Source: Archangium gephyra (GTDB lineage Bacteria > Myxococcota > Myxococcia > Myxococcales > Myxococcaceae). From it: a DNA stretch of 64,000 nucleotides. Location: contig QFQP01000011.1 in assembly GCA_003243425.1 (NCBI GenBank), forward strand, positions 1 through 64,000, given 5' to 3'. The notes beneath the pieces were generated by a model, which had not been told where the DNA came from, did not search any database, and saw nothing but the letters and a program-made list of their open reading frames with translations. How positions within the stretch are numbered: the stretch's first letter is position 1; each line of letters opens with the position of its first letter. Both the position numbers and the translations under genes were made by a program. This document shows positions 8,716-16,490 of the stretch, piece after piece.

Positions 8716-10101
8716 ATGGACGCGCTGAACGAAGAAGCACTGGCTGCGCACCTCTCGGCCGACGAGCGGAAGCTCCGCGGCGCGTTCTTCACACCGGCAT
8801 GGCTGGTCGAGAAGGTGCTCGACGACGTGGCGCCCTTCGTTCCCCGGGGGCGCTTCAGCATCATCGACCCGGCGTGCGGCGCGGGCGCGTTTCTGGCGGC
8901 GGCGGCGAAGCGGTGGCCCCGCGCGGACGTGTTCGGCGTCGAGCTCAACGAAGCCTCGGCACGCATCTGCCGTGAACGTGTGCCGCGCGCGACGGTGCGC
9001 GTGGGCGATGCGCTGCTCGACGACCTGCTGCCGCCGCGCCATGGCTTCGAGCTGTGGATCGGCAACCCGCCGTGGAATGGCACTTCGCCGCTGCTCACCA
9101 GGCCGACCGCGTGGGCGACCGCGTGTTCGTGGCTGCCCGACGGCGTGACGCTGCAGAAGGGCACCTCGTTGAGAGAGGACTACGTCTTCTTTCTCTTGAA
9201 GGCGTCGCTCCGGCTCGCCGACACGCGAGGCGCCCTCGCCTTCATCACCTCGGCGACGTTGCTCGATGCCTGGGCGCATGAGCCGGTGCGGAAGGCGCTG
9301 AGCAGCCGCCTCACGTTGCGCGAAGTCGAAGTACTGCCATCGGGAACCTTCGCAGGCACGAAGGTGAAGTCGTGCATCACGGTGTGGACGTCGCCTCGCG
9401 CTGGAGAAGCGCGCTCGTTCAAGCCCGTGTCGAAAGCAGCGCAGACGTTGAACGCGAAGTGGAAGAAGCGTGGCGCGACCATCGACGAGCTGGTGCCGGT
9501 GCACTTCGCCGGGTTGAAGACGCGCTTCGATGAGCTCCTCGTCGATGAAGATCGTTCACGCCTGATGAAGCGACTTCGTGCCTTTCTCCGCGGCCGCGAT
9601 ACCGGGCTCGAGGGCTTCGACACGAAGTTGACGGCGCTCCGCGCGCACGCACGCGGCGCGAAGTTCGACGAGAAGAACGTGCGCCGGTTTCTGCATCCCA
9701 ACGGCGCGCGGGCCTGGTGCTACGTCGATCGCCGCCTCATTCCGCGCGGAGATCACCGCTTCCGCGGCGAGTTCGACCCGCACGCCTCGAACCTGAAGCT
9801 GGTGTTCAACGTGCGCGAACTCCCACTGCACGCACAGGTGCTCGACGAAGCCGGCTGCGTGACGATGTATCGGCACACGCGCTTCGCTCCGGAGTTCGTT
9901 CCACGCGCGCTCGTCGAGCGACACACGGCCACGCATTTCGACGCCGACGACCTCGTGCCGAATCTCACGAGGCGCGGTCGTGAGCTCGGCGGCGTGCGCG
10001 ACGTGTTCGAACACATCGCTTCGCACATCAACTCACGTGAGTTTCAGAACGTGTGGGCGCCGGCATTTGGAACCACGGAGCTTCCGCTCGTAGGTCTTTG
10101 A
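8716..10101 (+). CDS. N6-adenine DNA methyltransferase, orphan
   Basis: This 461-aa protein is a Rossmann-fold methyltransferase of the N6-adenine class. Motif X-like RGAFFTPAWLVEKVL is at about residues 21-35, motif I DPACGAGAF (SAM binding) at 51-59, an acidic residue closing motif II (FGVELNEA) at 73-80, and catalytic motif IV NPPW at 117-120. The C-terminal 250 residues presumably form the target-recognition part (AWCYVDRRLIPRGDHRFRG and following). The organisation resembles Eco57I/TaqI-like enzymes, but no nuclease domain or neighbouring restriction gene is visible, so an orphan or regulatory role is possible. The target sequence cannot be predicted. Confidence 0.85.
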   Translation: MDALNEEALAAHLSADERKLRGAFFTPAWLVEKVLDDVAPFVPRGRFSIIDPACGAGAFLAAAAKRWPRADVFGVELNEASARICRERVPRATVRVGDALLDDLLPPRHGFELWIGNPPWNGTSPLLTRPTAWATACSWLPDGVTLQKGTSLREDYVFFLLKASLRLADTRGALAFITSATLLDAWAHEPVRKALSSRLTLREVEVLPSGTFAGTKVKSCITVWTSPRAGEARSFKPVSKAAQTLNAKWKKRGATIDELVPVHFAGLKTRFDELLVDEDRSRLMKRLRAFLRGRDTGLEGFDTKLTALRAHARGAKFDEKNVRRFLHPNGARAWCYVDRRLIPRGDHRFRGEFDPHASNLKLVFNVRELPLHAQVLDEAGCVTMYRHTRFAPEFVPRALVERHTATHFDADDLVPNLTRRGRELGGVRDVFEHIASHINSREFQNVWAPAFGTTELPLVGL

Positions 10102-10136
10102 ATCGCGGACCGGCGCTGCAGTGGTCCCGGGCAGGG

Positions 10137-12425
10137 TCAGACGTACCCGAAGCGACGGCGCACGGCCCACTCGAGGCCCAGCAGCACGATCAACAACGTG
10201 AGCCAGTACCAACGGTCCCACAGCGCTTCGTCACGCGAGCGGCCGACTTCGACCAGCGGCGGCTCACGCAACGGAACATCGGTCGCCTTGAAGTCGAGTG
10301 AATCGAAGAACGTGCCGCCGGTGGCCTTCGCGATCTCTTCGAGCAGCGTGGCGTTCACGCGTGCGTCGGCGAGCTCGGGGCCCACGGAACGAACGGCGAC
10401 GGCATCGCTGCCTTCACCGAGTGACTTCTCGTCTTTCGTGGCGCGCGCGTTCACTTTGTACGCACCGGCCGGAGGTGGCGCGAACTCGACGCGCAGCGTG
10501 CCGTCGGCGCCGGTTTCCTGGGTCTGCTGCGCGATGACGCGACCGTCGTCGGCATCGACGAGCTCGACCGACACCTTCGCTCCCGGCGCGGGCTGGTAGT
10601 CGGGCAGCCGCGCGACGACCACCACACCCACCGGCTTGCCCGGCTCGACGCTCGACGGGTCCGCCGTCACCGACAACGTCGTGAGATCCGGGTCACGAAC
10701 GAGCCAACGAATGGCGTTGCTCCAGAAGCGCTCGTAGTTGCGCGTGGGCGCACCGCCGGCGTGCGAAGGAAAGGCCCAGTACCAGGTGGCGTCGGTGGAG
10801 ATCGACATCACGCGGCCGCGGCCCTGTTCGGCGATGGTGAGCAGCGGCGCAGGTTTTCCGTCGATCATCACCGTCGGGTGCGCGAGCAGCACCGTCGCGT
10901 CGGCGCGTGCGCGTGTGAGGTTCATGCCGGGAATCGACGGGAAGGCGGCCCACGCCGCTTCGCTCGACGTCGCGCCAGCGCCCAGGGCGGTGATGGGGTG
11001 CCGCGCGCCGGCTTCCGTCAGCTTGGCGACGAACGCATTGAAGTCGCCCTGCCCGGCCGTCGACACCGGCAACACGCGCTCGAACGGATTGATCGACATC
11101 GACTGCGCTTCGCCGAACGAACGATCACCGCCGAGGTACGCGAACGCACCGCCCTGCTCGACGTAGTGCTCGATGTCGCGCTGATACTGCGAGAGCGAAA
11201 TGCTGGAGTCCTCGTGGCCGAAGTTGAGGACGATGATGACGTCGAAGGTGTCGATCTTCTTCTGGAAGATCTCGTCGCGCGGAAACGGAATGAGCGAGAG
11301 CTCCTGCTGCTCGAGGCCCATGGGCACGCCTGAATCGTCGGTGCCGTTTCGCAAGATGTAGAAGCTGATGAGCTCGACGTTCGCGTCTTGCCGCAAGACG
11401 CCGCGAAGAAAGCGCTCGTCCCACGTGGGGCGGCCGGCGACGAGCAGCACGCGCACGCGATCGCGAATCACCTTGAGCGCGAAGGACCGCGTGTTGTTCT
11501 CGGCCACGACCTCTTCCGGGTACGTGGGCACGGTCACCGTGTAGACGAAGCGGCCGGTCTGGTCGGGCGTGAAGGTGAACTTCACGGTCTGCGTGTCATC
11601 GTTCGACGCGAACGTCGTCGACTTCGTCGCGATGACCGTGCCTTCGCGCTTGAGCACCACCTGCACGGCTTGATCTTTGAAACCGCGCGCATGCACCTCG
11701 ACGTCGGCGGAGATCGAGTTTCGGACGAACGCAAAGTCGTCGACCTTCACCGCGTCGATCGAGAGATCCGTGAGGCCGCCTTTACCGACCACCACCGTCG
11801 ACACCGGCACGCCGAGCTGCGCGAGCATCGCCTTCGGGCGTTCACCCAGACCGCTGGCGAGATCGGCGTTGTCAGTGCCGTCGCTGAAGAGAATGACGCC
11901 CGCGAGCTTGCGCGCCCCGCCGCTGTCACCGGCCTTCACCGCGCGCAGCGCAGCAAACAAGTCGGTGCGATTGGCGCGTGGCGCCTGCGCACGGAGCTGC
12001 TCCGGGGTGGTCGCGCCCAGCTCGGGATCGAAGCCGAACACGTCGAACGCGTAGCGATCTGCGAGCGCCTGAAACTGCGGCATCAGCGCCTCGAGGGCAC
12101 CGGCCACCGCTTCGTTGCGTGAACCGGCCCTGGGCTCCACGGGGAACGACATCGACGCCGAGCGATCGACCAGCACCGCCACGCGGCTCTTCACGCGCGC
12201 GACCTGCAGGCGACGGAGCCCGGGCTCGAGCAGGAAGAACAACGCGCACACGCCGGCGAACACGCGCAGCGTCCACATCAGCCACTTGCGGCGCGGCGAC
12301 ACCTCGTTGCGAACGCCCCAGCACGCGAACACCACGCCGAGCACCAACGCGATGACGAGCCCCACCAGCGCCGCCAACGGCAGCGGAGACAAGCTCACGA
12401 GTTGCCAGGTGTCGTGGGACTCCAT
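10137..12425 (-). CDS. Membrane VWA/glutamine-amidotransferase-like protein
   Basis: This 762-aa protein has two N-terminal membrane helices (about 16-37 and 48-68), a von Willebrand A domain with a MIDAS DxSxS at D87-S89-S91 and a FSDGTDNAD loop at about 180-188, and Ig-like strands. A type-1 glutamine-amidotransferase-like region follows (VRVLLVAGRPTWDERFLRGVL ... DVIIVLNFG), and a C-terminal helix anchors the protein just before the basic end. This architecture belongs to the large membrane proteins of MoxR/DUF58/BatA-type clusters, whose function is unclear. Its ATG directly abuts the stop of the DUF4159 gene, so they form a two-gene operon. Confidence 0.82.
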   Translation of the reverse strand: MESHDTWQLVSLSPLPLAALVGLVIALVLGVVFACWGVRNEVSPRRKWLMWTLRVFAGVCALFFLLEPGLRRLQVARVKSRVAVLVDRSASMSFPVEPRAGSRNEAVAGALEALMPQFQALADRYAFDVFGFDPELGATTPEQLRAQAPRANRTDLFAALRAVKAGDSGGARKLAGVILFSDGTDNADLASGLGERPKAMLAQLGVPVSTVVVGKGGLTDLSIDAVKVDDFAFVRNSISADVEVHARGFKDQAVQVVLKREGTVIATKSTTFASNDDTQTVKFTFTPDQTGRFVYTVTVPTYPEEVVAENNTRSFALKVIRDRVRVLLVAGRPTWDERFLRGVLRQDANVELISFYILRNGTDDSGVPMGLEQQELSLIPFPRDEIFQKKIDTFDVIIVLNFGHEDSSISLSQYQRDIEHYVEQGGAFAYLGGDRSFGEAQSMSINPFERVLPVSTAGQGDFNAFVAKLTEAGARHPITALGAGATSSEAAWAAFPSIPGMNLTRARADATVLLAHPTVMIDGKPAPLLTIAEQGRGRVMSISTDATWYWAFPSHAGGAPTRNYERFWSNAIRWLVRDPDLTTLSVTADPSSVEPGKPVGVVVVARLPDYQPAPGAKVSVELVDADDGRVIAQQTQETGADGTLRVEFAPPPAGAYKVNARATKDEKSLGEGSDAVAVRSVGPELADARVNATLLEEIAKATGGTFFDSLDFKATDVPLREPPLVEVGRSRDEALWDRWYWLTLLIVLLGLEWAVRRRFGYV

Positions 12426-13169
12426 TTAGCGGCGGCGATTCATGATCAGCGGCAGGTGAACCGCGTCGTCTTTGTAGTCGAGGCACAGCGAGTACATCGC
12501 GATGTTGAGCGCGAGCCGCGTGGCCAGTTCCCGTTGGCGCGTACCACCGGGCGCGGGCTCGTATTCCCAGGTGCCGGCTTCGTCGCGGTTGAGCGCTCCG
12601 AGCACGTCGTTCTGCGAGTACACGACGGCCGCGCGCTTGTTGATGAGGCACGCCTCGAGGTTCGGCTTGTTGAGGAACCGGCCGGGCGCGCTGTCGAGCA
12701 GGAAGAAGCTCTTGAAGATGACGTGCGTGCTCGGGAGCGCCGTCAGCGGGGTCTGCGGCAACACGCGCGCGAGCTCCCGGCGCACCGAGGCATCGAAGCC
12801 CGCGCCTTCGGAGCCATCGTTGGCGTCGGCGAACAGAAAGCCACCGAAGGTGAGGTAGCGCCGCAGGTTCTCGACTTCCGAGGCGGAGAACGCGGGGAAG
12901 TCGCCGTCGCTCGAGAGGTAGAGAAACGGGTACTCGAACAGCTTCGGTGAATCGAGCGCGAGCGGCCGGGCCTCGAGCAGTACTTCGACCGAGGTGCGGC
13001 GCTGCAATTCCCACGCGAGCCGACGCAGGCCAGAGGCCCGCGCGTCCCAGTGGCCTCCGTGCTTCACGACTGCGGGAATGAAGCGGGAGGCGTCTCCGAA
13101 ACCACGCGCAGGCAGCGACGCAGCGGCAGCAGCAGCGAGGAGCGCGCGACGGGAAAGCACGCGGCTCAT
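12426..13169 (-). CDS. DUF4159 protein with Tat-like signal
   Basis: This 247-aa exported protein belongs to the DUF4159 family, which has a flavodoxin/GATase-like fold. The start MSRVLSRRALLAAAAAAS has a twin-arginine-like SRRAL followed by a polyalanine hydrophobic stretch, so Tat export is plausible. Family features include FLYLSSDGDFPAFSASEVENLRRYLTFGGFLFADAND and the C-terminal NIAMYSLCLDYKDD. An ATG 15 bases upstream is possible but would bury the signal. Members normally sit in operons with a VWA membrane protein, as here; the MoxR ATPase and DUF58 genes usually present are missing. Confidence 0.82.
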   Translation of the reverse strand: MSRVLSRRALLAAAAAASLPARGFGDASRFIPAVVKHGGHWDARASGLRRLAWELQRRTSVEVLLEARPLALDSPKLFEYPFLYLSSDGDFPAFSASEVENLRRYLTFGGFLFADANDGSEGAGFDASVRRELARVLPQTPLTALPSTHVIFKSFFLLDSAPGRFLNKPNLEACLINKRAAVVYSQNDVLGALNRDEAGTWEYEPAPGGTRQRELATRLALNIAMYSLCLDYKDDAVHLPLIMNRRR

Positions 13170-13223
13170 ATAGCCGGTTCCCATCGTCGCGCACGCCGTC
13201 GAAATGGGCTATTCGGCCGCGCC

Positions 13224-13544
13224 ATGGCGAAGGGCAATCAGCAGATCAACGGCCGCTCGGTGTTGCGCGTGGCCTTCGACGCGTTCGAGCGGGGCGACAA
13301 GGTGCAGGCGCGTCAGCTCGCGCAGGCCGTGCTCGACGGCAAGGTCGGCAAAGACGACTCGTCGGCGGCTGAAGCGCTGGCGCCGAAGCTGTCGAGCGAG
13401 GTCGCGCAGGTCGCGCCCACCGTCGAAGCCGTCGCCCGGGAGATCATCAGCCGCACCATCGTGCCGCCGCGCCCGTACATCTTCGTAGCCATCGCCGCGG
13501 CGACGTACGTCATCCTCGTGGTCCTCGCGGCCGTCCGCTACTGA
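13224..13544 (+). CDS. Small membrane-anchored hypothetical protein
   Basis: This is a 106-aa protein of unknown function. The ATG at 13224 starts MAKGNQQINGRSVLRVAFDAFERGDKV, and an N-terminal soluble region rich in helix-forming residues (VQARQLAQAVLDG) suggests a TPR-like helical hairpin. One transmembrane helix lies at the C-terminus (about residues 83-103). It is 54 bp from the divergent DUF4159 gene and 2 bp before the next membrane protein, so the two form a pair. No family was recognised. Confidence 0.7.
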   Translation: MAKGNQQINGRSVLRVAFDAFERGDKVQARQLAQAVLDGKVGKDDSSAAEALAPKLSSEVAQVAPTVEAVAREIISRTIVPPRPYIFVAIAAATYVILVVLAAVRY

Positions 13545-13546
13545 CC

Positions 13547-14275
13547 GTGGAGCAGCTGCAGCTCGCCTTCGAGCCGTACCGTCACCTCGATCCACATGGG
13601 TGGGTCGGGGCGTTCCGTTTCCTGCCGTTGTGGGGCGGCGTGGCTGCGGTCGTCGTCGGCGTGTTGATGATGATGTTCGGCGGCCGCCGGCTGTTCCGGC
13701 TCGTCGCTGCGCCGCTCGGCGCGCTCATCGCGACCATCTGGGCGGTGCCGCTCGCGGTGCGCCTCGGCTTCGGCACGATGACCAGACAGATCTCGCTGGT
13801 GTCGACGGTGCTGCTGTTCGGCGCGGGCATCATCTGGCCGCCAGTGGTGGTGTTCTTCGCGTTCGGTGTTCCCGCAGGGCTCATCGGCGGGCAGATCGCC
13901 GGCCCCAACGATTGGATTCTCGGCTTTGGCCCCGGTTTCTTTCTGGGCGGTGCGCTCGGCGTGGTGATGAGCCGCATCGTGGGCGCGATTCTGTCGGCGG
14001 CCATCGGCGCGTGGGTCGCAGTGCTGGGCATGCTCGCGACGTTGAACCCGTTCATCTCGGTGAACTGGTTCGCGGGCAGCCCGATCGCGGTGATCTCGGT
14101 GGCCGCGTGCTTCGCGATCGCCGGCGCGGTGTTCCAGATCTTCGTGCGCCCCACTGAAGAAGAGGCGCGCAATCGCAAAACCGAAGCATCACTCGCCAAG
14201 CGGAAGGCCAAAGAGCAGAAGGCCCTAGAAGAGCGCTGGGCGAAATACAACAACAAGCCCAGAGAAGATGACTGA
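13547..14275 (+). CDS. Multi-pass membrane protein, unknown function
   Basis: This 242-aa protein starts with GTG two bases after the preceding stop. It contains six to seven hydrophobic segments with many Gly residues (for example GGVAAVVVGVLMMMFGG, PPVVVFFAFGVPAGLIGG and GFGPGFFLGGALGVVMSR), and ends in a strongly charged Lys/Glu/Arg tail of about 45 residues (from EEEARNRKTEASLAKRKAKE). The layout recalls DUF4203/TMEM198-like membrane proteins, but this is only a resemblance. Tight spacing indicates co-expression with the 106-aa anchored protein upstream. It converges with the next gene, leaving 1 bp between the stops. Confidence 0.72.
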   Translation: MEQLQLAFEPYRHLDPHGWVGAFRFLPLWGGVAAVVVGVLMMMFGGRRLFRLVAAPLGALIATIWAVPLAVRLGFGTMTRQISLVSTVLLFGAGIIWPPVVVFFAFGVPAGLIGGQIAGPNDWILGFGPGFFLGGALGVVMSRIVGAILSAAIGAWVAVLGMLATLNPFISVNWFAGSPIAVISVAACFAIAGAVFQIFVRPTEEEARNRKTEASLAKRKAKEQKALEERWAKYNNKPREDD

Positions 14276-14276
14276 C

Positions 14277-15587
14277 TCAGCCCTGGCGGATGACGAGGTT
14301 GTCAAAGTGGGTCGGCGCTTCCCAGCCTGAGAACCCGAAGTACGAATTGGCAGGGCCGCTCAGCGGCTGCGGGTCGACGAACTCGAGGAAGGGCGAACCG
14401 TCGATGAACCACGAGATGCGCGCGCCTTCGCGCTGAATCTTCCAGCGATACGTGCGGTTGGCTTCCACGCGAAAGTCGCGACGCATGGGTTGGTCGGGCA
14501 GATGCTCGCTGTGCCGCGCGATGGTGCTCGCCGAGTTCTTCCAGCCACCGAGAATGAAGACGTAGCCGGTTGCCGTGTACTGGAGCCGCAGGTCGCCGGC
14601 GTAGAACGAACGGCCGTCACCCCACGCCTCGACCTTGATGTCGCCGGTCACCGAGTCAGCAGTGGCGTCGAACTCGATGGTGGCATTCTGCGGAATGGGC
14701 TGCGCCAACCACGTGGGCCGATTGTGTGCATTGCGAAGGTGCAGCGCGCCGTTCGACAACGTCACCGAGTCTGCGCCGGTCACGTTCCATGCGTTGCCCA
14801 ACTGCTCGCGATTGAAGTCGTCCTGAAACGGGCCCGCGGCTGGCGTGGGCTTCGGCGCGGGCGGCGCGCTCGCAGTGCTGCCATCGGCCGCGCGGATCGA
14901 AAGGTTGTCGAAGAACAACTGGCCTTCCCACGACGAGAACCCGAAGCGGTCGTGGCCCTTGCCCGACAGCGGGTGCGGGTCATCCATGCGGAGGTACTCA
15001 GCGCCGTCGATGAACCAGGTCAACGTCTTGCCGCGCCGCTCGATGCGCCAGCGGTAGTTGCGGCCCGGCTGAGGGTTTGCCCCAGCAGCTTGAACTCGCC
15101 AGCGCGCGTCGGCCGAGTCGGTGGGCGGCGCGGCAGAGGTCTCGTCGAGACGCGCGAGCGTGCCCGCGTTGCCTCCGAAGATGAGCACGTAGCCGGAGCC
15201 GTGGTCGCGGCCATCACCGAAGATCTCGGCGCGGATGTCGCCACCGGGCGTGTCGTTGCGTACGTCGAACTCGACCACCACGTCGGCGGGCAACGACGCC
15301 TCGAGCCAGAGCGGATTGTTCTTCACACCAGGCGAGAGCAGTTGACCGTTGACGATGCGCCAGTGGCCACCCGACGACCAATACCCGTCACCGAGCGCGT
15401 TGCGGTTGAAGTCGTCGCTGAAGGGCACGGTCTTCGACACGCGCTGCTGGCCGCGGAAGACGTAGAAGTGAAGCAGCGGCAGGTTGATGAGGACGACGAC
15501 CGCCGCGAGCACGATGCGGCTCCAACGGCCCATGGTGGTCGGCGTCCCCTCGAGCTGCGGTTCAGGCGCGGTGGTTTCTCGCTTCAT
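14277..15587 (-). CDS. Membrane-anchored protein with two jelly-roll (LamG/DUF1080-like) domains
   Basis: This 436-aa protein has a single hydrophobic segment at about residues 25-45 acting as signal anchor, then two homologous domains of about 180 residues. Each begins PFxDDFNR and contains a G-D-I-x-x-E-x-x-G-D-G-R motif, a GYVxIxGG strand, YRWxIxRxGxxxxWFIDG and a closing FGFSxWE-x-x-x-x-FDNLxIR. That pattern is typical of concanavalin-like laminin-G or 3-keto-disaccharide-hydrolase (DUF1080) sandwiches, so carbohydrate binding outside the membrane is likely. No catalytic residues could be assigned. Domain duplication within the gene is evident from the repeated motifs. Confidence 0.78.
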   Translation of the reverse strand: MKRETTAPEPQLEGTPTTMGRWSRIVLAAVVVLINLPLLHFYVFRGQQRVSKTVPFSDDFNRNALGDGYWSSGGHWRIVNGQLLSPGVKNNPLWLEASLPADVVVEFDVRNDTPGGDIRAEIFGDGRDHGSGYVLIFGGNAGTLARLDETSAAPPTDSADARWRVQAAGANPQPGRNYRWRIERRGKTLTWFIDGAEYLRMDDPHPLSGKGHDRFGFSSWEGQLFFDNLSIRAADGSTASAPPAPKPTPAAGPFQDDFNREQLGNAWNVTGADSVTLSNGALHLRNAHNRPTWLAQPIPQNATIEFDATADSVTGDIKVEAWGDGRSFYAGDLRLQYTATGYVFILGGWKNSASTIARHSEHLPDQPMRRDFRVEANRTYRWKIQREGARISWFIDGSPFLEFVDPQPLSGPANSYFGFSGWEAPTHFDNLVIRQG

Positions 15588-15713
15588 GGTGCGTGGCGCC
15601 AGCTAGCAGAACTCCCGCCATCACACAGCAAAGACGCAGGCCGGCGTGACGATGTGACGTCGCGCGCCTACCGTCCGCGGCGCGGAATAGGCCGCGATGC
15701 AACGGAGGTTGTC

Positions 15714-15860
15714 GTGAAGAAGAATCAGGCGAAGTCGCAGAAGGTCGTCGAAGTGGATTTCGAACTCGAAGCACCGCTGTTCGAGGAACCGAAGCCGGAG
15801 GGGAACACGCTGGCGGGTCCTCCGAACTCGTACACCTGCTCCACAACTCGGGGCTGCTGA
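15714..15860 (+). CDS. 48-aa RiPP-precursor-like peptide
   Basis: This short ORF starts with GTG and has an excellent ribosome-binding site (GGAGG at 15704-15708, five bases upstream). The peptide has a lysine-rich start (MKKNQAKSQK), an acidic leader-like middle containing DFELEAP, and a C-terminal segment that ends SYTCSTTRGC, rich in Thr/Ser/Cys with cysteines at positions 42 and 48. The F-x-L-E motif upstream of a Cys/Ser/Thr tail resembles FxLD-type lanthipeptide precursors. No cyclase, dehydratase or transporter gene is nearby, so modification is unproven. The next gene begins 56 bp downstream. Confidence 0.6.
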   Translation: MKKNQAKSQKVVEVDFELEAPLFEEPKPEGNTLAGPPNSYTCSTTRGC

Positions 15861-15916
15861 AGCGATGACCGGTCGAGCCTGAGCGCCATTTCCGGCGTAC
15901 GGGCTCGGCCTCTTTC

Positions 15917-16490
15917 ATGATCGACGACAAGTGGCTAGACGAACGACGACGACGCGGCTTTCGAAGCGTCATTGCGCGATCGCGCACGAGAACTCGGCTG
16001 CCTTTCCATCGTGACTGAGCCGTATTTTCCCGAGCGCTACCGATACCAGAGCGAAGAGAAGACCGACGCGCTGCACGCCCTCTTCCACCACGACGCCATG
16101 GAGGCGTTGACGGTCTGGCTCGATACCGGCGCAGGGCTGAACGTGCTGTCTCGTACGGCGTCAGATCTCGCCGCTGCGGCGGTGACGTTGTGGTCACGAG
16201 AGGAAGGGTCTCGAGCGTTGCCCGCCGCGGGCAGCAGACCGAAGGCCGAAGCGCCGCTGCCGTACCCACCGACTCCGCCGCCCTTCAGGGGCGTGCCTGA
16301 TTCGGAGCTTCACCGGCGGTTACGCAGCTTCCGCGAGGTGATTGAAACCCGCGCGAGAACGCCCGCGCACGTCGAGCGCGCGAAGCAATCGGTGCTGCAC
16401 ATGATGTGCAATCGACGGCTCGGGCCCAGACCGGACCTCGAGTTCGTCGCGCGTGGCCTCGCGCACGGGTTGCTGCGCCGTCATGAGTGA
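15917..16490 (+). pseudogene. Hypothetical protein gene with probable +1 frameshift
   Basis: An ATG at 15917 opens MIDDKWLDE and then drops into an Arg-rich run that stops at once. From base 15945 the neighbouring frame reads DDDAAFEASLRDRARELG and stays open to 16490. Removing one base near 15944 joins them into a smooth protein of about 190 aa. Without the shift, the best start for the long frame would be a TTG at 15972. The protein has a helical middle (HALFHHDAMEALTVWLD), a Pro-rich hinge and a basic C-terminal helix, and no recognised family. Its stop overlaps the next gene by eight bases, which argues that the frame is real. Confidence 0.6.

Noticed and set aside
11926..13194. 422-aa minus-strand ORF overlapping the DUF4159 and VWA genes
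   Set aside because: It is an Arg/Ala-rich alternative frame with no recognisable domain, whereas the two genes show family motifs.
14490..15860. 456-aa plus-strand ORF ending with the RiPP-like peptide
   Set aside because: Its long N-terminal part is an antisense frame of the jelly-roll gene. Only the last 48 codons, with their own GGAGG-GTG start, look genuine.
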